Part shown: one piece after another, positions 23,975 through 32,924 of the stretch
How positions within the stretch are numbered: position 1 is the stretch's first letter
Layout of the letters: every line of letters starts with the position of its first letter
Assembly: GCA_002314445.1 (NCBI GenBank)
Contig: DCFX01000014.1
Location: 1-58,198 of the forward strand
Direction: 5' to 3'
Length of the DNA stretch: 58,198 bases
Source: Treponema sp. UBA1793
GTDB lineage: Bacteria; Spirochaetota; Spirochaetia; Treponematales; Treponemataceae
Notes under the pieces: generated by a model
Told to the model about the DNA's origin: nothing
Seen by the model: only the letters and a program-made list of their open reading frames with translations
Database searches by the model: none
Made by a program: the position numbers and the translations under genes

Positions 23975-26314
23975 TTACGCAACATAGCCGAGTTTTTCCG
24001 CATTCTTAATTTCTTTTGCCAGCATGATGGCTATCTGCTGCGCGTCGCCGTTTACGTATGAATTATTAAAGTAGATGTTTACATAGACATCTTTCGCTGC
24101 TGTATAACTGGCAGAACCGCCACTGCTGCTGTCGTCGTCATCATCACTACTATTACTATTGTAGTCGTCGTCAGACATTTCAGATAATTTCTCAGCGTCG
24201 TAATCGATTGAATCTTTTTTCGATATGTCAAACGGCTGCCATCCCATAATATTTATTGAATTTAACACATCCGCAATCCGGTTATACAATCCGATAAAAA
24301 AATTCGCTATCTGTGTGAAAACCCATACGATGCCATTATAGACAGGTACAACAATCTTGTTATACAACCACATCAGTATATTTGCGATAAGATTCAAAAC
24401 CGCTGTGAAAATATTAAGAATCGGGCTTAACCGTGTGAATATCTGTATGATTTTCATCACCAAATTAATAACAATGCTGAGAACTGATGTCTTTGACAGC
24501 AGAGATATTATTTTTGCTATTGCGGATATCAGCGGAGTGAAAGCCTGTAATATACCTGAAAAACTTTTTGAAATTGGATTTAGAACATCCGCCATAATGG
24601 AAAGCAGCATTGAGAATATCGGCTTCAGAAATGTGCCTAAATCCTTGAGAACATTAACAAGCGGTTTTGCAACCTCATCTATCTTTGATGTTGAAAAAGC
24701 TCTTTTGAAGATGGTATCGAAACTGATTGACTGAGAAAAATACTCTGATTTACTGCTCATGACAGAAATTGCAGAGCTTATTAACGATATTATTAATCCA
24801 ATCAAGCCAGCCGTTTTTGTAAGTCCGCCTGTTACCGTTTTGTAGGCAGTTTGTGCAGTAGTTCCAAAATTACCAAGATTGGATGTTATTCCAGTCATAA
24901 GCTGAGATATGGTTGATTCACCTGCACTGGTGCCGCCAGCCGCTGTTCCGCCTGATACAACATTTCCGGCAAGAGCTTTTTTTAAGTCCGCAGGCAGATC
25001 GCTGTTTAGAATTTTTGATATCTTGTCCCTAGCCTCATCGCTTATATCCTTGTAATCGTCCAGAAAATTTGTATTATTAAGTTTCTGTCCATCGACAAAA
25101 TTGCTGATGGCAGTTTTTAAATTACCGTCAAAGTTTTTAAAATTCTCTCCCACGTCTGCCGCGAACTGTGAGAAAGTCTTTATGTCCTGCTGCTGGAAGC
25201 GGAATGTTATTCCTGTTCCTGACTTATTCCCGGTGAATGCTTCATACAGTTGTTTAATTCCGGGAACCTGCAGTACTTTATTAAGTGCCTCGATTATGAG
25301 ATTTCCGATATTGGCTGCACCATTTGAAATAATCCGCCCTATATTTCCTATAGTTACATCTGCGAGTTGATAGAAGTTCTGAGCCTGCAGCTTTATCAAA
25401 TCCCAGATTGAAGAAATTACAAGCCGGAATATGCCAAATACCGTACTGCCGAGATAGACAAACAGATTTTTCAGGCCGTCTGCTGAAAAAGTTTTTTTGA
25501 TAACCTGTCCGATGCTTGAAAAGACAGTCCCAAATATTTCAGGTAAATGAAGAACGGCGTTGATAATCTGTGTCTGGTGCTGCTCTATAAAGTTTGTCAG
25601 CTTTTTAATCGGTTCTAACAGCTTTCCCATACCTTCAAATTTCAGACTTCCCCAGACAGAACCTACTGCCGCTTGTAAGTCACCGAACGTATTTTTAAAT
25701 ACTTTGTCACGGCCGGAAAATGTCTGTCCCATAGCAGCGGCATATCCTTTGTACTGCTGAGCAACAAGTTTTACTGCGTCACCATGCTTCAACTGCTCCG
25801 TTGTTAATTTTGAAACTTCCGGGACAATCTTCTTTAGTTCGCTCACATTCCCGCTGTATGATTCCGTGAGCATTTTTGTAATGTTATCCAGCGGCTTTAT
25901 TCCCGAAGATGCCATATCAACAGCCGCAGACGTCGTATCTTCAATCTGCTTCTGCGTTAATCCAATCTGTGCCGCATAGGCCTGCTGTGATTCAATCGCA
26001 GAGCCATCAAAAATTCCCGTTAATTCGTCTGCCTGCTTCTTGAGATTTGAAAAAGCACTCTTTGATAAGTTCGCATTTCTGGAGATAGACGTAAATAAAA
26101 GTGACTGTGCGTCTTTCTGTTCATAAAAAGCTTCCGTACTTCCGTCAATGACGCTGTGTAACCCCTGTAAAACTTTTACACCTACAAACGCTTTCATAGC
26201 GGTATTGAACGTTTTAGCCGCATTTGTGAGACTGGCAATTCCTTTTACGGCGTTCGTTTCACCGCTTTTGTCGTATTTTCCGCCTATTTTGTAAGTTACC
26301 GCAGGTGTTCCCAT
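23975..26314 (-). CDS. Tape measure protein
   Basis: A 779-residue protein in the expected place between the tail chaperone and the tail tip. It has a predominantly helical N-terminus (KGIASLTNAAKTFNTAMKAF), several hydrophobic helices (about 500-520, 585-690: GLIGLIISLISSAISVM, VLNLIANILMWLYNKIVVP) and an Asp/Ser-rich linker near the end (DDDYNSNSSDDDDDSSS). Tape measures set tail length and form part of the DNA-injection channel. The start has no Shine-Dalgarno; instead AAATGACTATATAAGT directly precedes the ATG. A terminator ends the upstream transcript, so this gene may start a new transcript or use translational coupling from the mini-frame ATG-ACT-ATA-TAA. Confidence 0.88.
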   Translation of the reverse strand: MGTPAVTYKIGGKYDKSGETNAVKGIASLTNAAKTFNTAMKAFVGVKVLQGLHSVIDGSTEAFYEQKDAQSLLFTSISRNANLSKSAFSNLKKQADELTGIFDGSAIESQQAYAAQIGLTQKQIEDTTSAAVDMASSGIKPLDNITKMLTESYSGNVSELKKIVPEVSKLTTEQLKHGDAVKLVAQQYKGYAAAMGQTFSGRDKVFKNTFGDLQAAVGSVWGSLKFEGMGKLLEPIKKLTNFIEQHQTQIINAVLHLPEIFGTVFSSIGQVIKKTFSADGLKNLFVYLGSTVFGIFRLVISSIWDLIKLQAQNFYQLADVTIGNIGRIISNGAANIGNLIIEALNKVLQVPGIKQLYEAFTGNKSGTGITFRFQQQDIKTFSQFAADVGENFKNFDGNLKTAISNFVDGQKLNNTNFLDDYKDISDEARDKISKILNSDLPADLKKALAGNVVSGGTAAGGTSAGESTISQLMTGITSNLGNFGTTAQTAYKTVTGGLTKTAGLIGLIISLISSAISVMSSKSEYFSQSISFDTIFKRAFSTSKIDEVAKPLVNVLKDLGTFLKPIFSMLLSIMADVLNPISKSFSGILQAFTPLISAIAKIISLLSKTSVLSIVINLVMKIIQIFTRLSPILNIFTAVLNLIANILMWLYNKIVVPVYNGIVWVFTQIANFFIGLYNRIADVLNSINIMGWQPFDISKKDSIDYDAEKLSEMSDDDYNSNSSDDDDDSSSGGSASYTAAKDVYVNIYFNNSYVNGDAQQIAIMLAKEIKNAEKLGYVA

Positions 26315-26319
26315 ACTTA

Positions 26320-26328
26320 TATAGTCAT
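26320..26328 (-). promoter_or_regulatory. ATGACTATA box at the tape measure start
   Basis: On the minus strand CATAAATGACTATATAAG, then TATG. It lies between a terminator hairpin and the tape-measure ATG, where a promoter would be expected. Confidence 0.5.
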
Positions 26329-26333
26329 TTATG

Positions 26334-26357
26334 AAAACGGGAGACTGTTACATCTCC
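26334..26357 (-). terminator. Terminator between tail chaperone and tape measure
   Basis: Minus strand ACGGGAGA-TGTAACAG-TCTCCCGT followed by TTTC. An 8-bp perfect stem; the T-tract is short, so partial termination is possible. Confidence 0.65.
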
Positions 26358-26364
26358 CGTCTTA

Positions 26365-26640
26365 TTACGCGTGCAGCATACTCAGCGTATTGTTCCTTTC
26401 GTCATTCAATTTTTCAATAAAGCACGACAGAATCTGTTCTATGACGTCCATTGTTTTACACGGCTGTTCATATACACCGCCAGAAAAAGGCAGGTGGAGC
26501 AGATTCCCGTACCGTGCATCACGGCAGATAACAAATACTTCGAAAAGCTTTTTCCATTTTTTCCAGTATTCCGCTGTTTCTTCCAGCGCCCCCGGATCGC
26601 CCCCGTAGAAATACAGGCGTGCACACTGCCTTATTTCTCT
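26365..26640 (-). CDS. Tail assembly chaperone -1 frameshift extension (gpT-like part)
   Basis: In the -1 frame relative to the upstream chaperone, 91 codons run open from the A6 run at 26640-26645 to TAA at 26365. The product begins REIRQCARLYFYGGDPG, continues through EYWKKWKKLFEVFVICRD and ends NTLSMLHA. It has no start codon near its beginning, so it can only be made as a fusion to the 26631-26969 product. This is the layout of lambda G/GT. The slip site CAG-AAA-AAA-GAG is not a perfect X-XXY-YYZ heptamer but the six A allow the P- or A-site tRNA-Lys to re-pair. Confidence 0.75.
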   Translation of the reverse strand, partial: REIRQCARLYFYGGDPGALEETAEYWKKWKKLFEVFVICRDARYGNLLHLPFSGGVYEQPCKTMDVIEQILSCFIEKLNDERNNTLSMLHA

Positions 26641-26969
26641 TTTTTCTGCAGGCGTGCACCGAAAGGGATTGATTCAGCCCAGATATTGAGTACTTCGGCT
26701 TCGAGGCTTGAGCTGTCTTTCAGCATTTTTGCAATCTGTTCGCCGGTTGCAGGCGTTGTATCATCGTCCTGTTTGTAGGATGATTCAACGATGCAGGAAG
26801 GCAGCATATCGCCGAGCAGTTTCAGATTCTTCTTGCTTTCCTTTTCGTCTTCGGAAAGCTGCGAAAACTGCTGCATTGTCGGTTCACGCAGTACGATATA
26901 GTTCCCCTCATCATCCATATCGATCCGTGTCTTGAAAATGTATTTTTTTGTAGCATCAGAAAGTTTCAT
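26631..26969 (-). CDS. Tail assembly chaperone (gpG-like)
   Basis: A 112-residue protein preceded by AAGGAG. It is acidic and helical (TMQQFSQLSEDEKESKKNLKLLGDMLP) and sits between the tail tube and tape measure genes, the standard place of the G chaperone that binds the tape measure during tail assembly. It ends LQKKEK-stop over an A6 run where ribosomes can slip to the -1 frame and add 91 residues. Confidence 0.8.
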   Translation of the reverse strand: MKLSDATKKYIFKTRIDMDDEGNYIVLREPTMQQFSQLSEDEKESKKNLKLLGDMLPSCIVESSYKQDDDTTPATGEQIAKMLKDSSSLEAEVLNIWAESIPFGARLQKKEK

Positions 26970-26989
26970 TGTGTTTCTCCTTTAAATTA

Positions 26990-27940
26990 TTAATAAGCTT
27001 CCGCCTTATCATTTGTTAAAACTGCTGTCACCGGTTCGCTGTCACCTGCTACGGCCTGCACCGAAACTGACTGTTTAAGTTCGTCCGTCCCGCTCATAGC
27101 AGGCGGATCACACGCGGTCACTTGTGCGGCCAGAATCTCAAGAGACAGTGTATTCCCGTCATCGTCTGCAAAATTCAGCCTGAAAGCAAACGTATTGTCT
27201 TTTTTCCACCAGTTACCCCGGAGCGCTTCTGTTGCCGAGCTGTAAACGATTTCTATTTCCGATGTGATTTCACGCGTTCCCTGCTGCGGCTGTGAAAAAT
27301 ACAGCCCTGTTGAAGTTGTCTGCGCACTCTTTGTATTATTCTTGTGCTCATACTTCATACTGGTGACGTCTGCAACTTCGGTGTTTTCGATATACGCCTT
27401 TCCTCCGCGGAACTTGAACGCTTTTGCTGTTTCCACTGTCAGATTTTTCGCAAGTGTCCCTGTCTCTTCATCCTTTCCGACGAAAACAATATCAAGCTTC
27501 AAATAATCTTCTGCAGCAGCAGACATATTGAGACTGTCTATGACAAGCCCATTGTACGAAAAAATACCTGCTTTCTTGTCTACCGTTGCAGTGAAAGAGG
27601 GCAGATAATCAGTTTCCCCGTTTCCTGCAAGCGTGAAAGTGTGCGGATATTTCTTTGTCGTTTCGTCTTGGGCGCCTAATTTTTCAACGCCGAAAGCTCC
27701 TTTCAGGAAAATACCCGTTGTCTTCGGTTTTGCAAGTGTCGAAAGGTTACCGCCTGTCTTTACGGACATCGTTTCTTTTCCGCTCCCTATGAGCTTCCCG
27801 GTAAGAAGTCCGTCATCCTTTTTGTTATAGACCGGCTTGAAATCAGCGGATGAAAAACGTACGACATCTGACATTACTGCGACTGTTCCATAAGATGTTT
27901 CCGTTCCGAGCTGCAGTACTGCATTGTTTCCTGTAATCAA
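26990..27940 (-). CDS. Major tail tube protein
   Basis: A 316-residue beta-rich protein following the neck genes. The start is a TTG at 27940, supported by AGGAGG 6 nt upstream; no ATG lies nearby. The first 250 residues look like a tail tube fold (AVLQLGTETSYGTVAVMSDV; later EIEIVYSSATEALRGNWWKKD). The last 60 residues (SVQAVAGDSEPVTAVLTND) may form the end of an Ig-like decoration. Identity is based mainly on gene order: neck - tail tube - chaperone - tape measure. Confidence 0.75.
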   Translation of the reverse strand: MITGNNAVLQLGTETSYGTVAVMSDVVRFSSADFKPVYNKKDDGLLTGKLIGSGKETMSVKTGGNLSTLAKPKTTGIFLKGAFGVEKLGAQDETTKKYPHTFTLAGNGETDYLPSFTATVDKKAGIFSYNGLVIDSLNMSAAAEDYLKLDIVFVGKDEETGTLAKNLTVETAKAFKFRGGKAYIENTEVADVTSMKYEHKNNTKSAQTTSTGLYFSQPQQGTREITSEIEIVYSSATEALRGNWWKKDNTFAFRLNFADDDGNTLSLEILAAQVTACDPPAMSGTDELKQSVSVQAVAGDSEPVTAVLTNDKAEAY

Positions 27941-27941
27941 T

Positions 27942-28376
27942 TCAATCCTCCTGTTTGAGTGTAATATTCAGTTCCGCGACTTTTACCGCTTCATTTGCTT
28001 CTGCCATTTCGTAAAACGTAACAGTGCTGACATCGGCAAAATCTACAAGCCCTGCAAAGGTGTTGTTTTCTGCAGCAACTTTATAAAAAGCTGTTGCATA
28101 CCTGAGCATATCCGTATGCAGTTCACCCGGTTTTTTATTCCGCAGAACTATATATATAGTCAGTTTGTAACTGGCGGTTCTGCTTTCATTGGAAAGCTGT
28201 TCGAACTGATAATCAGAAAAGTTTTCAAACACTGTTATCGATTTAGTATGTACATCAAGGTCGACAGCATCGGAAACGTATTCACCGGGCAGAGCAAGGC
28301 TTTTACCGGTTAATTCCTCTTCAAATGACTTTTTGATAAAAGCTTTTATGTCACTTTCGTTTTTTTCAAAATCCAT
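27942..28376 (-). CDS. Neck/tail terminator protein
   Basis: A 144-residue alpha/beta protein (DIKAFIKKSFEEELTG, SYKLTIYIVLRNKKPGELHTD) between the gp10-like protein and the tail tube. Size, position and fold pattern fit the tail terminator that caps the tube and joins it to the head. It ends just before the tail-tube TTG start. Confidence 0.6.
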   Translation of the reverse strand: MDFEKNESDIKAFIKKSFEEELTGKSLALPGEYVSDAVDLDVHTKSITVFENFSDYQFEQLSNESRTASYKLTIYIVLRNKKPGELHTDMLRYATAFYKVAAENNTFAGLVDFADVSTVTFYEMAEANEAVKVAELNITLKQED

Positions 28377-28871
28377 TTACGCCCCCTGTTTCTGCCAGTA
28401 CAAAGTAAGCTGCCTCTGTAACTCTGTGTTCATGGCCTGCAGCGACTGTTCACTTTCCCATACTGCTGTTACGGCGGGACCGAGAAACGGTTTTGCAGGA
28501 ATAGTAACAGACGATACCGTCTTCCATTCGCCGTTAATTTTAAAGTGCAGATATCTGCCTTTTCTTGGTTTAATTTCTGCGCCTTTTTCAAGAAAACGCG
28601 TATAGAACCGGCGGCTTGAAACGAATGATGTAAAATCCTGTGTTTTTGAAGCGGTGTCTTTGAAAGCGCCTATACGGAGAAATGATCTGCCGTCCGGTTT
28701 TGAATTCCGTTTTGTATACAGACTTCTGGCATTTGCAACGGCCTGTTTTTTTACAATCCTGTTTGCTGCATGCATCATCTTTTTTGCAATAGACGGCATG
28801 CGGAGTGTTGTGCCTTTGAGCTTTTCTTCGACTTCCTTACTGTCTACGGTTATCTTCTGGAACTCAAACAT
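28377..28871 (-). CDS. HK97 gp10-like neck/tail completion protein
   Basis: A 164-residue basic protein. The segment RFYTRFLEKGAEIKPRKGRY...IPAKPFLGPAV is characteristic of HK97-gp10/minor tail completion proteins, where a GTxxxxARPFLxPA pattern is usual. The start overlaps the preceding stop (TGATG), giving tight coupling with the head-tail connector gene. Confidence 0.7.
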   Translation of the reverse strand: MFEFQKITVDSKEVEEKLKGTTLRMPSIAKKMMHAANRIVKKQAVANARSLYTKRNSKPDGRSFLRIGAFKDTASKTQDFTSFVSSRRFYTRFLEKGAEIKPRKGRYLHFKINGEWKTVSSVTIPAKPFLGPAVTAVWESEQSLQAMNTELQRQLTLYWQKQGA

Positions 28872-29401
28872 CAGGCGGCCTCATATATCCGGTATCTTTC
28901 GAGTGGTACAAGATAATCATCAAACTTTGTTTTGTAGAATGTTCTGCTTCCTTCGTCCCCGAAGGTTTTTGACGTAATGCCGATATTGCCGCTGCCTTCC
29001 GTCTGCAGAAGACCTGCAATCCGTAGCGCCGTCATAATAATAATTCCCGGTACCGTTTTATTTCCGGCTGTATGTTTTACAACAATATTCCGCCTCCCGA
29101 CCGGAAAGCTGTATCCGTCATTTCTGTACAGATATCTGTCCTGTGCGGTAAAGGTTGTTGCGTCCATTGCTTTGCCGTTAATCAGTACCGATTTTACATC
29201 CGTCACAGGTTTTGCAGAGAGTGCAAGCTGATTTGAGCCGGTACCGTCGAGAACTTCGGTATATTCTTTACTTTCCGGTGCATATCCGAGATAGTCTTCT
29301 ACGATATCGCAGGCGGCTGAACAGTATACGTCCTGCATGATGTCGGTATCTTCTGTAATTTTACCCGTATACTGTTGCAGCTGTTCTTTTGTAATGAACA
29401 T
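28871..29401 (-). CDS. Head-tail connector protein (gp6-like)
   Basis: Start 29401 is used because TAATG joins it to the preceding gene; an in-frame GTG/TTG start further up is unnecessary. The 176-residue product starts MFITKEQLQQYTG and contains the alpha-helical DIMQDVYCSAACDIVEDYLGY typical of the gp6 adaptor family that sits below the portal. The C-terminal half is beta-rich (VKSVLINGKAMD) and ends near a tyrosine-rich helix. Confidence 0.75.
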   Translation of the reverse strand: MFITKEQLQQYTGKITEDTDIMQDVYCSAACDIVEDYLGYAPESKEYTEVLDGTGSNQLALSAKPVTDVKSVLINGKAMDATTFTAQDRYLYRNDGYSFPVGRRNIVVKHTAGNKTVPGIIIMTALRIAGLLQTEGSGNIGITSKTFGDEGSRTFYKTKFDDYLVPLERYRIYEAA

Positions 29402-29598
29402 TATTTTTCCGCTGCTGCTACGGCTTTTCTGCATACGCCTGATTTACTCAGGGCGGTAAATGCCGTTTCTTCAATGTCCAGCACATCGCCTGCATTGAAT
29501 GCGCCGAAAGAACCCCGGTAGTCTGAAATGAATTCCGCCTTTATAAGAGTGAGTTTCTTTTCGTTTGCACCGTTTGGATTGCTGTTTTCTTCTGCCAT
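29401..29598 (-). CDS. Small head protein after the capsid gene (65 aa)
   Basis: A 65-residue protein. The segment LIKAEFISDYRGSFGAFNAGDVLDIEE looks like a small SH3-like beta barrel seen in short proteins beside the capsid gene of many siphophages. It lies between capsid and connector genes, 48 nt after the capsid stop. Exact role unknown; could be a head-tail joining or decoration component. Confidence 0.6.
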   Translation of the reverse strand: MAEENSNPNGANEKKLTLIKAEFISDYRGSFGAFNAGDVLDIEETAFTALSKSGVCRKAVAAAEK

Positions 29599-29646
29599 AT
29601 AGTACCTCGTATCTGTGAATATCCCCGCAGAGGCGGGGAGTGTTTG

Positions 29647-30834
29647 TTAAGCTGCAGCGTAAGCCATACGGGCAAATGCGGCAGCAAGTGTCGGCTGGCC
29701 GTCTGCGTAGGCCGTGCCCTTGTAACCGATTTGATTCTTTTCGGCGTACAGCTCGTTCAGAATCTTTATTTCAATCTGATTGACCATAGCCCACCAGTAG
29801 TATTGCGGATCCCCGAAAAGCGCGGCATAGGCGCCGGCTGCTTTCGTGTTCGGCGCAAACTCACTTTCGATGATTTCGTTTCCGAGAAGTCTGTCAGGTT
29901 CACCTGCGGTAAGTCCCTGCCGGAGCATGTACTGCCCGTTGTTGTCTTTCAGGAGAAGCAGGTCAGTAAAAATATCGCTGTGCATGATCCAGATTGCACG
30001 GGCACGGTATGCCTGACGCAGTGACATTTTTGTCTGGATAACCGAATCCGCTTTAAGTACGGTTGTCGTATTGCTTCCTGTGACGTCGCGGCCTTTCGGA
30101 ATACCGTTATTGCTTGCAGTGAACATGCCGAGCGGCTGGCCGTCCCCGGAGCCGAGCAAAATGCCTTTTTCAAAAGCGTTTCCCATTTTTGCAGAAACTT
30201 TCCCCTGGACAATCGAATCAATATCGAAGGCAGACGTCTTAATAAGTTTGTCCGAAACTTTAATAAGTTTTACGAGCGTGTTCGGGGTGAGTTCCCGTTT
30301 TCCGTATTTGAGTGTTGCATCTGCCGTCATAGAGTCTGGGATTTCCTGCGTCCAGTCGGCGTCTGTCGCGTCAGAATCCTGATTCGGTACCCCGAGAGAG
30401 GAGGCCTGCGTAAGGTGGAACTGCGTAACGCGCGTAATAAGCGGTGTCGCTTTTTCAACTTCTGCAATAACCTGCTTTACGAACTGCTGCGGAGCAAGTG
30501 CGCCTCCGTTTGTACCGACAGAGATATCGCGTTTCTCACCCGTGAGAAGGTAATTATTAAAAACGCGCTGTTCCTGTTCTGCCGGGCTGTTGCGTCCTTC
30601 CGGTTCGGGTGAATCAGGTTTTTCTGTTTCATACCCTTTGAGCATATTGTCGCGCTCTTCTGCGTCGATTTTACTCTTGAATTCACGTTCATCTTTCTGC
30701 ATTTTTGTAAACTTCTCAGTTTCCTCTGCAGTAAAGCTCCGCTTCTCAGTTTTTGCAGCATCGTTTAATTCCCGCATCTGTTTAATAACGGAAACGCGCT
30801 GTTCCTTCAATTTCGTAATTTCTTCAGGTGTCAT
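29647..30834 (-). CDS. Major capsid protein (HK97 fold)
   Basis: A 395-residue protein preceded by AGAGG. Residues about 1-80 are a charged coiled-coil delta/scaffold domain that the prohead protease would remove. Mature capsid features follow: GGALAPQQFVKQVIAEVEK (N-arm), RELTPNTLVKLIKVSDKLIKTS, GILLGSGDGQPLGMF, and the P-domain segment WIMHSDIFTDLLLLKD-NGQYML. It is preceded by the protease and portal genes, the canonical HK97 order. Confidence 0.93.
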   Translation of the reverse strand: MTPEEITKLKEQRVSVIKQMRELNDAAKTEKRSFTAEETEKFTKMQKDEREFKSKIDAEERDNMLKGYETEKPDSPEPEGRNSPAEQEQRVFNNYLLTGEKRDISVGTNGGALAPQQFVKQVIAEVEKATPLITRVTQFHLTQASSLGVPNQDSDATDADWTQEIPDSMTADATLKYGKRELTPNTLVKLIKVSDKLIKTSAFDIDSIVQGKVSAKMGNAFEKGILLGSGDGQPLGMFTASNNGIPKGRDVTGSNTTTVLKADSVIQTKMSLRQAYRARAIWIMHSDIFTDLLLLKDNNGQYMLRQGLTAGEPDRLLGNEIIESEFAPNTKAAGAYAALFGDPQYYWWAMVNQIEIKILNELYAEKNQIGYKGTAYADGQPTLAAAFARMAYAAA

Positions 30835-30848
30835 TCCATACCTCTCTA

Positions 30849-31646
30849 TTATATTTCTGCTTCCAGTTCCAAAAGTGCTAAATCACGTTCACGTTCTTCA
30901 CAAGTGGATTGTCCGTCCGGCTTGGAAGAATCAGCGCTGCGGCTTTCTTCTTCTGTTTCCGGTTTATCTTCCGGCAGCAGTTCTGTAAGACTTCCGATAA
31001 TTGCACGTATCTGTGCTGCTTCGGTGTCTCCGCATATATAGTCTTTTTTGTATTTCCGGAGGGAGAGAACTTTGCCTATAACGTCAAGGTTGATTCCTGC
31101 CTGCTGTGCAAGTTCACGGGTTGACGCGCTGCAGCTGCTTTCAGGATAAGCAGGGAATGTGACCCCGACAGATACTTCAAAGAGCCTGACTTCGAGCAGT
31201 TCCCGTGTATCGTTCCCGTTTCCTGTATCATCGAATGTCCAGCGGTCTTTTACCGGGATAAAACCGAACGATACACCGGGAGCGTCACGCCGCGATACAC
31301 TTGCAAAGAGATCGCCTGCCCAGCTGACCGCCGGGAGTTCCGCTTCAAAATGCAGTCCGTCCGCCCTGTCTTCAAGCGTGAGCGTCGAGTTACCGGAGCG
31401 TCCGCAGACTTTCTCTGCGTCATGGTTCCACAGGCAGCGTATATCAGCTTCCTGCAGGCTTTTTGTAAATGCACCCTGCCTGATAATTTCGATAAATCCG
31501 CCCAGGTCTTCCGACATTGAATCATAGGGAATGAATCCTGAAATATATTTCTTTCCGCCGTCTTCCCGTGTCTCCATCTGTACCGAACGGACGGTAAGCA
31601 TCCTGTTTTCCCTGTCCGTTATCTTTTTACTATTTTTCTCCGGCAT
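30849..31646 (-). CDS. Prohead protease (HK97 gp4-like)
   Basis: Start 31646 is favoured by GGGAGG 8 nt upstream, giving 265 residues. The core matches HK97 prohead proteases: KKYISGFIPYDSMSEDLGGFIEII, GAFTKSL, RCLWNHD (catalytic His region) and GVSFGF (catalytic Ser region), then LFEVSVGVTFPAYP. It cleaves the capsid delta domain during maturation. The C-terminal 70 residues are acidic and variable. It overlaps the 3' end of the portal gene by 17 nt. Confidence 0.9.
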   Translation of the reverse strand: MPEKNSKKITDRENRMLTVRSVQMETREDGGKKYISGFIPYDSMSEDLGGFIEIIRQGAFTKSLQEADIRCLWNHDAEKVCGRSGNSTLTLEDRADGLHFEAELPAVSWAGDLFASVSRRDAPGVSFGFIPVKDRWTFDDTGNGNDTRELLEVRLFEVSVGVTFPAYPESSCSASTRELAQQAGINLDVIGKVLSLRKYKKDYICGDTEAAQIRAIIGSLTELLPEDKPETEEESRSADSSKPDGQSTCEERERDLALLELEAEI

Positions 31647-32910
31647 CGTTTTTTCCTCCCGTGTTGTTATTTTTGATTGTTGCTTTCTGCTGTGCCATAT
31701 AAGCGTCAAGATTAGCTTTTGTTAATTGCATCATTTGTGACTGAATAAACGGATAGCCGCCGACATCATCCGGCAGCAGTTCCATATTTTCTTTCTCAAG
31801 TACATCGTTCGGTGAATAGATTCCGTTCTGGATTCCCTGAACGTATACGCTCATGCGGCTTTTAATATCAGCCCGCAGGAGTGTGTTTGTATCAAATTCG
31901 ATATAACAGTCGCTGTTATAGACCGGTAAGAGGGTATCAAGTGACTGCTGGATACGGATAAGCCACGGTGTGAGGGTGTTTTGAAGAAAAAATGTATTCA
32001 TCTGTTCTGCATTCGTGAACTTTGCATCATCTTTACCAAGCATATAGAGCGGAACACGGAACATTTTTGCTATTTCCTTTTCGCTGAATGTCCTGTTTTC
32101 GACAAGCTGGTTGTCACTGTTGCCCGCAACATTCACCGGGGTAGCCGTTAATCCGTGCGCAAGGATAAGCGGTTTATGAATATTATCCGGTCCGCCGTAG
32201 GATTTTACGAACTGTGCGGAAAGTTCGTCACTGTCTTCTTTCTTCCAGTTCTTTTTTTCCTGCGGGACCGTGACGAACATTTTTGAATTGACACCGTTTG
32301 AAAAATAATTATCCGTATACTGATCGAGGCGGAGTCCGAGACGGGAGGCGTGAGTCGCGTATTCAAGCGGCGACAGTCCGCGGAGCCTGTTATACCGGTA
32401 GGCGGGAATATGCAGAACCGTATCAGTCCCGTATTTGTACGTCATACCGTTGCAGTAGTAGTTATAATAGATTTCACCGGTGAGCTTGTCACGTTTTATC
32501 TCGACACATTCCGGGTCAAGTGCATAAAGCCCCGTGACGCGCGGATTATACCCCTGCTGACGCTGTACATAAATGAATGCATTACCGCGTAGCAGTAAGT
32601 GAAGCATGACCTGCTGGAAGAACGTGAATGGAATTTTATCTTCACTGTTCGGACTGACGCGGAGAATGGGGAAGAGGTCTGTATCTATTGCAAGCGTCCG
32701 CCCGCGTTTTCCCCTCCGGTAGACATTACACGTGAGGATTGACACCGCATCTGATATGATTGAAACGCAGGCTGACACCGTTGTGTTTGCAAGCAGTTCC
32801 CCGACACTCATATAGGGCGAGAAGGTGAGTATACCGCCTGTTGTATCTGTTTCGGCCGGCGGCTTATTCGTGCTGCCAGCCTTCCGTATTTCCAAACCGA
32901 ATAATCTCAT
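31630..32910 (-). CDS. Portal protein (HK97 family)
   Basis: A 426-residue HK97-type portal: VSACVSIISDAVSILTCNVYRR, then PFTFFQQVMLHLLLRGNAFIYV, HIPAYRYNRLRGLSPLEYA and FSEKEIAKMFRVPLYMLG. Portals form the dodecameric vertex through which DNA enters. Its ATG overlaps the end of the mini-frame ATG-ACT-ATA-GGT-GTA-TGA, which starts directly after the terminase stop; GGTG in that stretch is the only ribosome-site candidate. Confidence 0.93.
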   Translation of the reverse strand: MRLFGLEIRKAGSTNKPPAETDTTGGILTFSPYMSVGELLANTTVSACVSIISDAVSILTCNVYRRGKRGRTLAIDTDLFPILRVSPNSEDKIPFTFFQQVMLHLLLRGNAFIYVQRQQGYNPRVTGLYALDPECVEIKRDKLTGEIYYNYYCNGMTYKYGTDTVLHIPAYRYNRLRGLSPLEYATHASRLGLRLDQYTDNYFSNGVNSKMFVTVPQEKKNWKKEDSDELSAQFVKSYGGPDNIHKPLILAHGLTATPVNVAGNSDNQLVENRTFSEKEIAKMFRVPLYMLGKDDAKFTNAEQMNTFFLQNTLTPWLIRIQQSLDTLLPVYNSDCYIEFDTNTLLRADIKSRMSVYVQGIQNGIYSPNDVLEKENMELLPDDVGGYPFIQSQMMQLTKANLDAYMAQQKATIKNNNTGGKNDAGEK

Positions 32911-32915
32911 ACACC

Positions 32916-32924
32916 TATAGTCAT
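32916..32924 (-). promoter_or_regulatory. ATGACTATA box at the portal start
   Basis: Minus strand CATAAATGACTATAGGTG, then TATG. The box begins at the base after the terminase stop codon. Confidence 0.5.

Noticed and set aside
28140..28165. CTGACTATATATATAG within the neck gene
   Set aside because: Matches the phage box but is in the middle of a coding region (encoding LTIYIV) and not near a start; treated as chance, like GACTATATA near 31035.
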